DNA of 64,000 nt. Origin: Paenibacillus dendritiformis (GTDB lineage: Bacteria > Bacillota > Bacilli > Paenibacillales > Paenibacillaceae). Below are positions 1-8,108 of this stretch, in pieces. How positions within the stretch are numbered: the first letter of the stretch is position 1; each line of letters opens with the position of its first letter. The notes below the pieces were generated by a model. That model saw nothing but the letters and a program-made list of their open reading frames with translations, had not been told where the DNA came from and ran no database searches. The stretch covers positions 37,129 through 101,128 of the forward strand of contig NZ_LDIG01000171.1 of assembly GCF_015845845.1 (NCBI RefSeq), in the 5' to 3' direction. Both the position numbers and the translations under genes were made by a program.

Positions 1-73
1 ATTTATGCGGGGAAGCTGTTTCATATTTATTTTTTTGGTAAGCTTGATAACCGGCGGTCATATTCGTGTACAT
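1..73 (-). CDS. fliS: Flagellar export chaperone FliS, N-terminal part
   Basis: Only the first 24 codons are inside the window. They read MYTNMTAGYQAYQKNKYETA and onward, the usual FliS start, where the N-terminal helix caps flagellin. FliS binds the disordered C-terminus of flagellin in the cytoplasm and delivers it to the flagellar export gate. The ATG is preceded by AAGGGG at about 8 nt, and the gene starts 20 nt after the fliD stop, as in the fliD-fliS(-fliT) order of Bacillus. The identity rests on this short stretch plus context. Confidence 0.85.
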   Translation of the reverse strand, partial: MYTNMTAGYQAYQKNKYETASPHK

Positions 74-93
74 CTGTTCATCCCCTTAACCTG

Positions 94-1545
94 CTAGCTC
101 TGCTGCGACAAACCTTTGATTTGACTGCTCAACCAAGATTGTTCATTTTTTAATTTGCCAAGAGCAACTTCCATCGCCGTAAACTGTCTCTTTAATTGCT
201 GTTCTTTCAATGTGAGACGGTCTTCCATTTTGGTCATTGATTCCGTGATAAAAGAAATTTCAGAATCATAGCCATTCACGCGGGATTGTAAAATTCCGTT
301 AGCCTTGCTTGTCCAAGTGCGAAGCTCTTCACTCAATATGATAGCAATCCCTTGCTTCTTCTTACCTGCACCGTCAGTCTCATCTGCATTAAACATAGCT
401 ATTACTTTTTCCGGATCACGTTCCAGGGCTTCTTTAAACTTCTTCTCATCAAAGACGATCTGCCCCGTCATATCGGCCCCTTTTTTATCCTTATCGATTT
501 CGATACCAAGGTCAGCCAATGTACCCAAGCCCGCAATATTGCTTGACATCCAACTGCCTAGTTCCATGTCCAATTGGCGCAAGGTCGAATCGCCCTGAAG
601 CGTTGTTTTTCGGTAGGGTGTTTTATCATCCTTTGGTTTTTCTTCTGGCTTGGCCATGCCATCCCGAATCAGCTTGCGAACTTCGTTAAATGCATCCACG
701 AATCCTTTGACCTTCTCAAGGACCTTGTCAGAGTCTTGCCCAACCGTGATCATAGCGGAAGAAGATTCTTTTTGAAGCTGCAAGGTCACGCCATCAATGA
801 CGCCCTTAACCTCGTTAGATGAACTAGTAACGGACAACCCATTTACCTTCAGTTCTGCATTCTGTGCAGCTTGAACCTCCTGGAAATTGCCGCCGGATAA
901 TAGTCCTAGATCATTTAAAATGTTGCCGCTTCCTGTGATCCCGATTCCGGATGACCCTCCGCTCCCTTGATGGAACGCATTTTCGACTCCAGTTTTCACC
1001 GAAGTTAATACTAATGTCTTCTTTCCTGGAGATGTCTCTACCAACGAAGCAGATACGGTTTTACTATTTTTATTGATATCATTTTTGAGATTTTCGAGCA
1101 TTTCTCCATATGTTTTGCCTTTCAACGTAACCGTAACTTCAGTCCCATCTGGCTGACGAAAAGAAATCGTTTGGTTTTCAAGAGAAGAGGAATCATCTGT
1201 TGAATTGAACTCATTCGCCTTAATAACGTGCGACTTTGCGAGCTTATCTACGGTTACCTGATAGTTCCCAGTTACAGCATTATCTGAGCCAACCGCCTTT
1301 ACGGCTTGCTCATCCGAACTTTTGGTTGATGTTAGCTTGAAGTTCGCGTTCAAGGTTAAATCAGCAGCTTTGTCGCGTAATGTAGACAATTTGGTATTTA
1401 AGTTGCGGAAATAGGACTGAAATCCTGAAAAATCCTTTTTCTTTTGTTCGAGATTGTTATATGGGATTCTCTCCAACATCATTAATTTTTCAATCATCAT
1501 CCCGGTATCCAATCCGGAAGCAAGCCCGCCAATACTAAACCCCAT
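94..1545 (-). CDS. fliD: Flagellar filament cap protein FliD (HAP2)
   Basis: A 483-aa protein that forms the filament cap and guides flagellin folding at the growing tip. The N-terminus has the FliD signature (SIGGLASGLDTGMMIEKLM) and heptad-rich helices. The C-terminus (about 400-483) is again helical, with a coiled coil (KLKNEQSWLSSQIKGLSQ) typical of the FliD_C domain. The variable D2/D3 region lies between, about 110-330. The length fits the family. It follows flaG by 18 nt and precedes fliS by 20 nt, so the three are probably co-transcribed. It starts at ATG with AAAGGCGGTAGG upstream. Confidence 0.97.
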   Translation of the reverse strand: MGFSIGGLASGLDTGMMIEKLMMLERIPYNNLEQKKKDFSGFQSYFRNLNTKLSTLRDKAADLTLNANFKLTSTKSSDEQAVKAVGSDNAVTGNYQVTVDKLAKSHVIKANEFNSTDDSSSLENQTISFRQPDGTEVTVTLKGKTYGEMLENLKNDINKNSKTVSASLVETSPGKKTLVLTSVKTGVENAFHQGSGGSSGIGITGSGNILNDLGLLSGGNFQEVQAAQNAELKVNGLSVTSSSNEVKGVIDGVTLQLQKESSSAMITVGQDSDKVLEKVKGFVDAFNEVRKLIRDGMAKPEEKPKDDKTPYRKTTLQGDSTLRQLDMELGSWMSSNIAGLGTLADLGIEIDKDKKGADMTGQIVFDEKKFKEALERDPEKVIAMFNADETDGAGKKKQGIAIILSEELRTWTSKANGILQSRVNGYDSEISFITESMTKMEDRLTLKEQQLKRQFTAMEVALGKLKNEQSWLSSQIKGLSQQS

Positions 1546-1563
1546 TGTTCCTACCGCCTTTCT

Positions 1564-1947
1564 TTATATTTTTTTATCCAAAAACAAGCCAATGAGCTCT
1601 TTCATTTTGACCGACAGTTCTATTAAAAATTCCGGAGGCAAACTTGCTATAACTTCCTTCGTTTTCTTATCGATTACTTCGACATATAATTCCTTGGCGT
1701 CATCGTGGTACTTGAAGTGAATCTCTTTGCCGGAGCTGGCAATCGATTCATTCAACTCCTCTACCTTTTTTTGAAGATCCTGCTTGTCTTCGATGCTCAT
1801 ATTTATGTAATCCAAGGTGGTTCCAGCTTGAGAAGAAGGTGATTCCCCCGGCATTTCTTTGCCGAGCACATTTTTCAAGGATTGGATCGTCGACCGATGA
1901 ACCTGTAAGTCAATCCCCGCGGTGTCAGTACGATGAATGCTGCTCAT
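1564..1947 (-). CDS. flaG: FlaG family flagellar protein
   Basis: A 127-aa FlaG-family protein, thought to influence flagellar filament length; its mechanism is not settled. The conserved C-terminal half (about 65-127) shows the family pattern: HFKYHDDAKELYVEVIDKKT followed by EVIASLPPEFLIEL. The N-terminus is polar and probably disordered. I chose the ATG at the MSSIHRTD start because GAGGTGG lies about 6 nt upstream; a GTG five codons earlier has no ribosome binding site. It lies between csrA and fliD, where B. subtilis has hag and then flaG; here no flagellin gene lies in the 67-nt gap before it. Confidence 0.93.
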   Translation of the reverse strand: MSSIHRTDTAGIDLQVHRSTIQSLKNVLGKEMPGESPSSQAGTTLDYINMSIEDKQDLQKKVEELNESIASSGKEIHFKYHDDAKELYVEVIDKKTKEVIASLPPEFLIELSVKMKELIGLFLDKKI

Positions 1948-2014
1948 CCATATCCACCTCACTATTTCAGCACGGATATTTTCCTTGCGTTGAGTCTGCC
2001 AGTCGGCATACTTT

Positions 2015-2263
2015 TCATTTCTTAAACTTTTTCAAAATCTCAATCATATTGATATCTTGTTTTTCATTGGCTCCCTTAGTGGTCTCGACAGCGGAGGTAT
2101 TCTCTTCCACAATGCTCTCATACAATTCCTTCCGCATGATTTGCACATTTTTCGGGGCAACAAAGCCAAGCTTCACATACTCTCCTTCCACGCCAAGCAC
2201 CCGAACTTCAATCTCATCGCCGATCATGACGGTCTCGCCGATTTTTCGCTTCAGCACCAGCAT
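2015..2263 (-). CDS. csrA: Carbon storage regulator CsrA
   Basis: An 82-aa RNA-binding translational repressor. The core (1-55) is canonical: MLVLKRKIGETVMIGDEIEV with the five-strand fold and the RNA-contacting C-terminal strand and helix. In Bacillus CsrA represses hag translation and is sequestered by FliW bound to CsrA. The protein has a polar tail of about 20 residues ending KKFKK. The gene starts 1 nt after fliW, so partner and antagonist are made together. Its classical target hag is not adjacent, so the target mRNA must be elsewhere. Confidence 0.97.
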   Translation of the reverse strand: MLVLKRKIGETVMIGDEIEVRVLGVEGEYVKLGFVAPKNVQIMRKELYESIVEENTSAVETTKGANEKQDINMIEILKKFKK

Positions 2264-2264
2264 C

Positions 2265-2714
2265 CTATTCTCCCCTTCCTTGAAGAAAATGCCGGACAGG
2301 GAGATTAGAGTCTGTGATGATATACTGACATGCCTTCTGCCTCTTCGGTGAGAAGAGGACGGGAGCTCGTAAATTCACGCTAATTGCATCGTCAATGATA
2401 TTAACGACAAGCATCGTCACGACTTCTTCCGGCGCTTGAACTCCCAGAGCTTCCACGGTATCCCGGTCGATAGGAAAGCTGTAGTTCTGAACATATTCCG
2501 CCGGAATTAAGATAAAGCTTCGTTCCTCATCCACCGCATGGAGAATATAGAAGACGGAGTCGTCGTATGGCATTAAGGCGTATCGGGTAATCGATTGAAA
2601 CCCAACCATGCCTCTGACAAACTCGTAGATCTGATGAGGTTCAGGATGAAGAGCCCCGTAATTGGAACTATGGATCGTAACATTAGATGAGACTGAGTCA
2701 TTGGTTGATGTCAT
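2265..2714 (-). CDS. fliW: Flagellar assembly factor FliW
   Basis: A 149-aa protein that binds either flagellin or CsrA. When flagellin is exported, free FliW sequesters CsrA and releases hag translation. The family core is visible: FVRGMVGFQSITRYAL, then FYILHAVDEERSFILIPA, and a conserved TMLVVNI / VNLRAPVLFS segment near the end. About 25 polar residues precede the core, slightly longer than in B. subtilis. It overlaps the upstream yviE-like gene by 4 nt (ATGA) and abuts csrA, which indicates translational coupling. Confidence 0.96.
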   Translation of the reverse strand: MTSTNDSVSSNVTIHSSNYGALHPEPHQIYEFVRGMVGFQSITRYALMPYDDSVFYILHAVDEERSFILIPAEYVQNYSFPIDRDTVEALGVQAPEEVVTMLVVNIIDDAISVNLRAPVLFSPKRQKACQYIITDSNLPVRHFLQGRGE

Positions 2715-3112
2715 TCCCGAACAACACCTTTCGTTTGCACTTCAATTTCCGGCGGGTAAACCCGAACATCAATGGCTACGCTCTGGGAGGGCAGCGCATA
2801 GAGCCGCACTTCTTTTTGGCCTTTTTGCATATAGCGTTCGAATGCGATCTGGCCGAAGGTGGTCTTCGACTTGGCGATATTGCCAAGCCGATCGCCTTCC
2901 TGAGCTTTTTGGGCGGTCCCTTGAAGGGATGCCTGCAACGCGGCTTCGCCACGCTCTTCGAGCAATACAGAGGGACGCTGCAGCCCCAGCTCGTCCCATA
3001 CCGGCTGCCAATCCGCCTCCATCTCGACGGGACGCTGGCGAATCGTTAGCTCAGCCGGCTCATAGCGGAAGGAATGCGATTGAATCTGCCTTATAGTGTC
3101 CGATATATTCAT
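2711..3112 (-). CDS. YviE-like protein (DUF6470 type)
   Basis: A 133-aa soluble protein of the YviE/DUF6470 type, found between flgL and fliW in Bacillales. No catalytic motif or membrane segment is visible. The N-terminal RQIQSHSFRYEPAELTIRQR motif and the closing strand VYPPEIEVQTKG fit the family. Its role is unknown; being bracketed by flagellar genes with a 4-nt overlap into fliW suggests an accessory flagellar role, which is inference. It begins 20 nt after the flgL stop. Confidence 0.85.
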   Translation of the reverse strand: MNISDTIRQIQSHSFRYEPAELTIRQRPVEMEADWQPVWDELGLQRPSVLLEERGEAALQASLQGTAQKAQEGDRLGNIAKSKTTFGQIAFERYMQKGQKEVRLYALPSQSVAIDVRVYPPEIEVQTKGVVRE

Positions 3113-3132
3113 CGTGTTGCAGCCCTTCTTAT

Positions 3133-4047
3133 TTAACGAATAAAGTCAATTAGCGACACCTGCATAATCCGCGCTCCGGTTGCCAAGGCCGCCTGCATCA
3201 CGTTTTCCTGCGTCTTCAGGGCGATAATCGCCTCCGGCATATCGACATCGGCGACCTGGCCGCGCTCTGTCTTAAGGCTGACTTTATCGTCCGCAAGACG
3301 GTTCTCCATCAGCTCGAAGCGATTCATGCGCGCCCCAATCTCAGACCACTGCGTATTAATCCTGTCGGAGGAGGCATCAATACGGTCCAATCCATTCAAC
3401 AGCCCGTCAATGTCATTATTCTCCGCCGCTTTGATCATATCGTCCATCAGTTGGAACACATTATCATTATCTTTATCGATCGGTTTCGTCGTATCAACCG
3501 CCTTGCCAAAGATCAATTCGCCCGTAATACTAACCGGCACCGTAACGGCAGGGCTTACATTCAAGCGGTAAACCCCTTCATCCGTTGTTTCCGTCGCCGC
3601 TCCCGCACTCGTATAAGGCGGAATATCCGTCTTCTGGCCGTTGAACAGATAGCGCCCATTATAGGAGCTGTTGCCGATCATGACAAGCTGCTCCTTGAGC
3701 TGCTTTAGCTCCGCTGCATTCGCTTGACGGGCATCATCCGGCGTTGTCCCGGTCGATGCCTGCTGCACCAGCGTACGAACCCGTTTCAACACATCACTCG
3801 CCTGCTGCATCAAGGAATCCATGGTTCGCAGCATGCCCGATCCCATGTGCGCATTGGCGGTAAATTCATCATTGCGGTTCAACTCGCTATCATACCGCAT
3901 CTGATAGCCGATCCCGACCGGATCATCGCCCGGGCGATGAATCCGCTGACCGGAAGACAGTTTATTATTCAGCTCAATCGCATTGCTGTTCATATATCGC
4001 ATATTCCGAAGCAGCTGCGTATTTTGCATTGCACTCGTTACGCGCAT
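3133..4047 (-). CDS. flgL: Flagellar hook-filament junction protein FlgL (HAP3)
   Basis: A 304-aa junction protein linking hook and filament. Both ends carry flagellin-like helices: MRVTSAMQNTQLLRNMRY at the N-terminus and the C-terminal coiled coil containing ALKTQENVMQAALATGARI. The middle (about 135-215) is the variable domain. The length matches B. subtilis FlgL. The start ATG has GGAGG at about 7 nt. It lies 41 nt after flgK in the same presumed operon. Confidence 0.97.
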   Translation of the reverse strand: MRVTSAMQNTQLLRNMRYMNSNAIELNNKLSSGQRIHRPGDDPVGIGYQMRYDSELNRNDEFTANAHMGSGMLRTMDSLMQQASDVLKRVRTLVQQASTGTTPDDARQANAAELKQLKEQLVMIGNSSYNGRYLFNGQKTDIPPYTSAGAATETTDEGVYRLNVSPAVTVPVSITGELIFGKAVDTTKPIDKDNDNVFQLMDDMIKAAENNDIDGLLNGLDRIDASSDRINTQWSEIGARMNRFELMENRLADDKVSLKTERGQVADVDMPEAIIALKTQENVMQAALATGARIMQVSLIDFIR

Positions 4048-4088
4048 CCTTGTTCCTCCTTTAATACCCCGTTTCCTTTATTAAAACG

Positions 4089-5657
4089 TTAGCGTCCAAC
4101 GATACCCATCTGATTAATGACTCGGTCCAGCATCTCGTCGACCGTCGTCATGTTCCGCGCCGCTGCATTGTAGGCATGCTGGAATCGAATCATGTCCGCC
4201 ATCTCCTCGTCCAGCGACACGCCGCTCACCGATTGCCGGCGGAATTGCACGGAATCGACCATATCGCTCTGCACTTTGACATTTCGCTCCGCATTCGTTG
4301 CCCGCGTTCCCAGGTCGCCCATAATCGCGCGGTAATAATCATCTACCGAGCCGGTGGACAACGATGTCATATCGGCCGGATAATTGAATGATTTGTCGCG
4401 GAGTGAAGCCAAGGCATGCGCGATAACGCTGTTCCCCTTAACCGTAATGTTCTGCCCGTTCACGGTGTCATAACGTCCGGAAGCCGCGATATTACTAACG
4501 TTATTCACGATATCGACATTGACCTGGATATTGCTGATGGAGAATTCGCCGCCGTCGGTCGTCGTGAAGAATGGAATGCCCGACTTGGCAGGGTCTGACA
4601 ACGTATAACCCAGGCTGTGCAAGCCGTTAAACCCGTTCACTTGCACCGTAGCGGGTCCCTTCAAGATGGAGCCTTGCGGAATCGTGCCGCCTGCCGGGAT
4701 TGTCGTCCCGTTCTCCAGCTCTACGGCGCTCTTGGCAATAAGCGGCGAAGCAGCCACATAGCCAGCTGCCAGCTCGACATCTACCGATCCGGTTACCATT
4801 GTTCTAACCATCGCATTCGCTTGGTCGCGCACCCGCTCGACTTCGGCAAGCGATTGCGCGTAGCCATGGAGTTGTCCTGCCGTGGCGGCTACATCCGCCG
4901 TAATCGGCGTCGACTCTCCATTCTCGACGACCGTAACACCGCCCGACAGAATGGTGATATCTCCTCCCTCTCCATCGGTCACCTGCACATCGATGATGGT
5001 GGAGAGCTTGTCAATCAACAAGTCGCGCTGATCCCGGAAATCGTTGGCGTTATCCCCCATGCCTTCTACGCGCTTAATCGTATCCGTCAAGCTTGCTATA
5101 TTTGCGATAATATCGTTTGCTTCATTCACTTTGATGTTGATGCTGGACTGAATATCGTTCTCCAGCTTGGTCAGCGACTCATCGATATGCTTCAGCATAT
5201 TGGTGAAGTTAGAGGCCGCACCGACCACTTCGACGCGCGCACTGAGCAGAGAGGGGTCGCGATTGAGGACTTCCCAGGAGTTCCAGAACTTATCCATGAC
5301 GCTGCGCAAGCCATTATCCGACGGTTCATTGAAAAAGCCTTCAATCGAACGGATCGTATTATCGACAATGCTCCACGAGCCAAGCGTCTGGTTCTCTCTC
5401 CGGAATTGAAGGTCGAGGAAGCTGTCGCGGATACGGGTAATACTGTCATACTGCACCCCGGTACCCAACTGCCCCGGAGCTACGCTGTTGTACATTCCGG
5501 GCATCGCCAGCGGCCGGGTCGCAGAAGCATTCACCCGCTGCCGCGTATAACCGTCCGTGGAAGCATTGGCGATGTTATGTCCCAAAGTCTGCATCATGGT
5601 CGATTGGACGAACAAGGAGCGCTTGCTCGTCTCCAATCCGTGAAAGGTTGATCTCAT
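4089..5657 (-). CDS. flgK: Flagellar hook-filament junction protein FlgK (HAP1)
   Basis: A 522-aa protein of the hook-filament junction. The N-terminus (MRSTFHGLETSKRSLF, then LGHNIANASTDGYTRQRV) contains the flagellar rod/hook-family signature with the NIANASTxGYTRQ motif. The C-terminus has the matching helix SGVSLDEEMADMIRFQHAYN followed by TVDEMLDRVINQMG. The central region is variable. The length and both termini fit FlgK. It sits between flgN and flgL, as expected, since FlgN is its export chaperone. Confidence 0.97.
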   Translation of the reverse strand: MRSTFHGLETSKRSLFVQSTMMQTLGHNIANASTDGYTRQRVNASATRPLAMPGMYNSVAPGQLGTGVQYDSITRIRDSFLDLQFRRENQTLGSWSIVDNTIRSIEGFFNEPSDNGLRSVMDKFWNSWEVLNRDPSLLSARVEVVGAASNFTNMLKHIDESLTKLENDIQSSINIKVNEANDIIANIASLTDTIKRVEGMGDNANDFRDQRDLLIDKLSTIIDVQVTDGEGGDITILSGGVTVVENGESTPITADVAATAGQLHGYAQSLAEVERVRDQANAMVRTMVTGSVDVELAAGYVAASPLIAKSAVELENGTTIPAGGTIPQGSILKGPATVQVNGFNGLHSLGYTLSDPAKSGIPFFTTTDGGEFSISNIQVNVDIVNNVSNIAASGRYDTVNGQNITVKGNSVIAHALASLRDKSFNYPADMTSLSTGSVDDYYRAIMGDLGTRATNAERNVKVQSDMVDSVQFRRQSVSGVSLDEEMADMIRFQHAYNAAARNMTTVDEMLDRVINQMGIVGR

Positions 5658-5684
5658 CTTCGTTCGTTCCCTTCCTTCATCCGT

Positions 5685-6185
5685 TTATGCACGCGTATCC
5701 ATCATGCCGGGTCTGCTATATTGGGGAGCAGCTTGCTCCGGGCGGCGGTACAGCATGTCTTGTTCAGAATAATCTATATGCAAATTAAGCTGATATTCGA
5801 TAAAATGAATGGACTGCTGAATGAGCGTCTGGTTATGGTCATTGATAAATTTCAACTTTTCCAGCACCGTCCGGATACGTTCTTGCACGGCGAGCATCTC
5901 TTGCCGCTCATTGGCATCGAAAATCAGCTTCGTAATCTCGGTCACCGTAAGCTTCAACTGCGATTTGATCCCCTTCGATTGCAGGAACGACTGCACAGCC
6001 CCTTCCCGCTCCTGTTCCAGGGAAGCTAGCTGCTTCAAGCATTTCGATTCCTGCTGGGACAGCTTGACCAAGTTATCGATGTCATTCTGAATAATTACCT
6101 GCGTCTTGGCTTCCCCGATACGCACCAGCTCTGAATAAATATCCTCCATGCGGTTCAATAATTCCACAATTGGCGCTGCGCTCAC
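5685..6185 (-). CDS. flgN: FlgK/FlgL export chaperone FlgN
   Basis: A 166-aa largely helical protein, the cytoplasmic chaperone for FlgK and FlgL. It contains heptad-rich helices such as YSELVRIGEAKTQVIIQNDI and a conserved end with HFIEYQLNLHIDYSE. I chose a GTG start (SAAPIVELLNRMED) because GGAGG lies 7 nt upstream and the resulting N-terminus resembles B. subtilis FlgN. An ATG 18 nt earlier overlaps the flgM stop as ATGA but has no good ribosome binding site; it remains possible. Confidence 0.88.
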   Translation of the reverse strand: MSAAPIVELLNRMEDIYSELVRIGEAKTQVIIQNDIDNLVKLSQQESKCLKQLASLEQEREGAVQSFLQSKGIKSQLKLTVTEITKLIFDANERQEMLAVQERIRTVLEKLKFINDHNQTLIQQSIHFIEYQLNLHIDYSEQDMLYRRPEQAAPQYSRPGMMDTRA

Positions 6186-6199
6186 ATTCGTTCCTCCGC

Positions 6200-6475
6200 T
6201 CATTCAGTTTCTTTGCGAAACAGGGGAAGCAGCTTCTCCGCAATCTTGTCGGCCGCGACATGATACGTCCCTGTCTGTACGGCCTGCTTCAGTTCGGCAA
6301 TGCGCTCCTGGCGGGCCGGATTGTTTACCCGGTTTTGCGCATCCAGCATTTCCTTCGCTTCGGTCGATATCGTCAGTTCATCCTTGCGGGATGATTTCTG
6401 AGAGACTCTCCCGGCCGACTGCTGCTTCTGATAATATTGGATCGCTCCGACGCGCTGCGTTTCATTAATCTTCAT
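6200..6475 (-). CDS. flgM: Anti-sigma-D factor FlgM
   Basis: A 91-aa anti-sigma factor that binds SigD until the hook is finished. The N-terminus MKINETQRVG and the C-terminal sigma-binding helices (DELTISTEAKEML, then ARQERIAELKQAVQTGTY and ADKIAEKLLPL) are diagnostic. I chose the ATG 6 codons inside the longest reading because GAGGTG stands about 5 nt before it. A candidate sigma-D promoter lies about 130 nt upstream, which would give the usual feedback loop. Confidence 0.95.
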   Translation of the reverse strand: MKINETQRVGAIQYYQKQQSAGRVSQKSSRKDELTISTEAKEMLDAQNRVNNPARQERIAELKQAVQTGTYHVAADKIAEKLLPLFRKETE

Positions 6476-6582
6476 CATTACACCTCGTTTCACACGGCAT
6501 ACGGCCGTTCATCCAGCTCGCATCCCGTCCTCATTCCAACTTGTTTCCTTCTATTGTAAGGCATATCCGTATACATAGACAA

Positions 6583-6631
6583 AACCGATAACCTTTACTA
6601 AGATTATCGGTTCCGTGTCAAGGAAAATTTA
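6583..6631 (-). promoter_or_regulatory. Candidate sigma-D promoter of flgM overlapping an inverted repeat
   Basis: The minus strand reads TAAA (6628-6631), 16 nt, then ACCGATAA (6604-6611), close to the SigD/FliA pattern TAAA-N15-GCCGATAW. The -10 element is also one arm of a perfect 9-bp inverted repeat (6583-6591 with 6604-6612, AACCGATAA / TTATCGGTT, 12-nt loop). The repeat has only a short T-tract after it, so it may be a weak terminator for yvyF, a regulatory site, or both. flgM is SigD-dependent in B. subtilis. Confidence 0.5.
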
Positions 6632-6661
6632 GTTCTTGTCAAAAGAAGTTCATGCCTCGGG

Positions 6662-7072
6662 CTATTTGTCGCGGGACGGTTCAAAAGCCTGGTACGCCCT
6701 TGTTCCGGAGGGCGCTTCTCCCTTGTCCGGCTCCTTCGCAATGCCCGCTTCCTGTATTTGTCGAACCAGCCTGTTCCGGCATGATTCGCACATATGCCCT
6801 TCCCGTATCGGGTTGCCGCACACTTCGCAATCATATGTCAAATTCGGAGCCTGGTATATTGAAATGCGTCCTTCCCGGATGAACTGCGTAATCTGGCGCG
6901 GGCTGACCTTCGTCTCTTCGCTCAGCTCATGCAGCGTCGCATGCCGCTGCTCGCGCAAATAAGCCACGCACCGTTCATACTCCTGTTCAATCTCCTTCAG
7001 ACATGCAGGGCAGATGTCCCTGAATGCCTTGGCGAACAGCCTGCCGCAGCGCGGACAATTGCTCAATTCCAT
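6662..7072 (-). CDS. yvyF: YvyF, flagellar-operon zinc-ribbon protein (TIGR03826 type)
   Basis: A 136-aa protein found before flgM in Bacillales. It opens with a zinc ribbon CPRCGRLFAK...CPACL, has a helix-turn-helix-like middle (ELSEETKVSPRQITQFIREG) and a second cysteine cluster CEVCGNPIREGHMCESC. In B. subtilis YvyF is linked to flagellar gene regulation, but its biochemical role is not established. The eight cysteines in pairs point to two zinc sites. It follows comFC by about 125 nt. Confidence 0.9.
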   Translation of the reverse strand: MELSNCPRCGRLFAKAFRDICPACLKEIEQEYERCVAYLREQRHATLHELSEETKVSPRQITQFIREGRISIYQAPNLTYDCEVCGNPIREGHMCESCRNRLVRQIQEAGIAKEPDKGEAPSGTRAYQAFEPSRDK

Positions 7073-7196
7073 CTTCTCGCCCCCTTATATGCCGTTGTAT
7101 TCATCATAACTTATTCATCGACAGAAAACGAGAGGATTTTTACTAATTCATACGTGTTCAAACAGGGGAATCCAGTGAAGAACAACCTTTTAACAT

Positions 7197-8108
7197 TCAG
7201 GCTCTCGCCCACGTATAGCTGACTGTCTTCACCGGGATAGAAAAGGCGTCGTTCAGCCGCGAGAGCTGACGGGCACAAGCGCGTAACGTGCTGCCAGTCG
7301 TATACACGTCATCAATGATGAGAATGCGGATATGTCCCCGCCGCTTAATCACACCGGCTAAAGCCGAAGATAACGCTTGGGCGGCCACGGCCGGGGCATG
7401 CTTGTTCAACGCAAAGGCTTCGGCCGCGCTCCGCTCTCTAGCCTTACGCTCCTGCTTGCTCTGCTTCTCCCCATCCTGCTTCCGGTCAAGCAGAGCCACG
7501 ACCGGACGGCTCCAAGCCTGGCCCAGCAGACGGGCCAACCGTTCCGCCTGGTTGAACCCGCGCGCCTGCAGCCGCAAAGCCGTCGACGGCACATAAGTGA
7601 CGAGATCGGGCAGCATCTCTTCCAATGGAGTTCCCCACAGCCAGTTCCTCAATCTTTGCACGGTCGAATTATCTTTCCCAGCCTCGACAGGATACACGGA
7701 GCGAAACAGCATCGAATAGGATGCCGTCATCATCGCCGCCATAATCGGCTCGTATCGGAGATTTCCCCGGAACTTATATTCCGCCAGCCATTGCTTCATC
7801 GCTTCATTATATTGGACTACGCTTCGATTGGCAGACAAGCCGTGAGAAGCTAACGGATCGCGAACACAGTCAGGACAGCGAATGCCCCGTCCGCATGAGA
7901 TGCATCCGATCCATTGAATCCAAGGGATATCCTTTAAGCATCTGCCGCATAGTTCCTCCGTTAACGCTGCTTCTCTTCTCTCCTTCTGAAAATCAGATGC
8001 TAACGCCCCCATCGCCTGGCCGCATACCTTGCACGGAACCGATTGCGGCCGCAACACCTGCTGCAGCTTCCGTTCAAACCAATGTCCCTTCGCTGCCGGT
8101 TCAGCCAC
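7197..8108 (-). CDS. comFC: ComFC, phosphoribosyltransferase-like competence protein
   Basis: A 303-aa ComF-family protein needed for DNA uptake and transformation. The N-terminal zinc finger has CKVCGQ...CGRCL and CISCGRGIRCPDC; the C-terminal half is a type I PRTase fold with the PRPP motif ILIIDDVYTTGSTLR and YVPSTALRLQARGFNQAE before it. I chose a GTG overlapping the comFA stop by 8 nt, because GGAAGGAG lies 8 nt upstream; an ATG 14 codons earlier has its GAGGAGG only 1 nt away. B. subtilis has comFB between comFA and comFC; here the two overlap and comFB is missing. Confidence 0.94.
   Translation of the reverse strand: MAEPAAKGHWFERKLQQVLRPQSVPCKVCGQAMGALASDFQKERREAALTEELCGRCLKDIPWIQWIGCISCGRGIRCPDCVRDPLASHGLSANRSVVQYNEAMKQWLAEYKFRGNLRYEPIMAAMMTASYSMLFRSVYPVEAGKDNSTVQRLRNWLWGTPLEEMLPDLVTYVPSTALRLQARGFNQAERLARLLGQAWSRPVVALLDRKQDGEKQSKQERKARERSAAEAFALNKHAPAVAAQALSSALAGVIKRRGHIRILIIDDVYTTGSTLRACARQLSRLNDAFSIPVKTVSYTWARA

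Noticed and set aside
1948..2014. Sigma-D promoter before flaG
   Set aside because: TAAG and GCCGACTG are present on the minus strand but only 13 nt apart, and the -10 has two mismatches at its 3' end.
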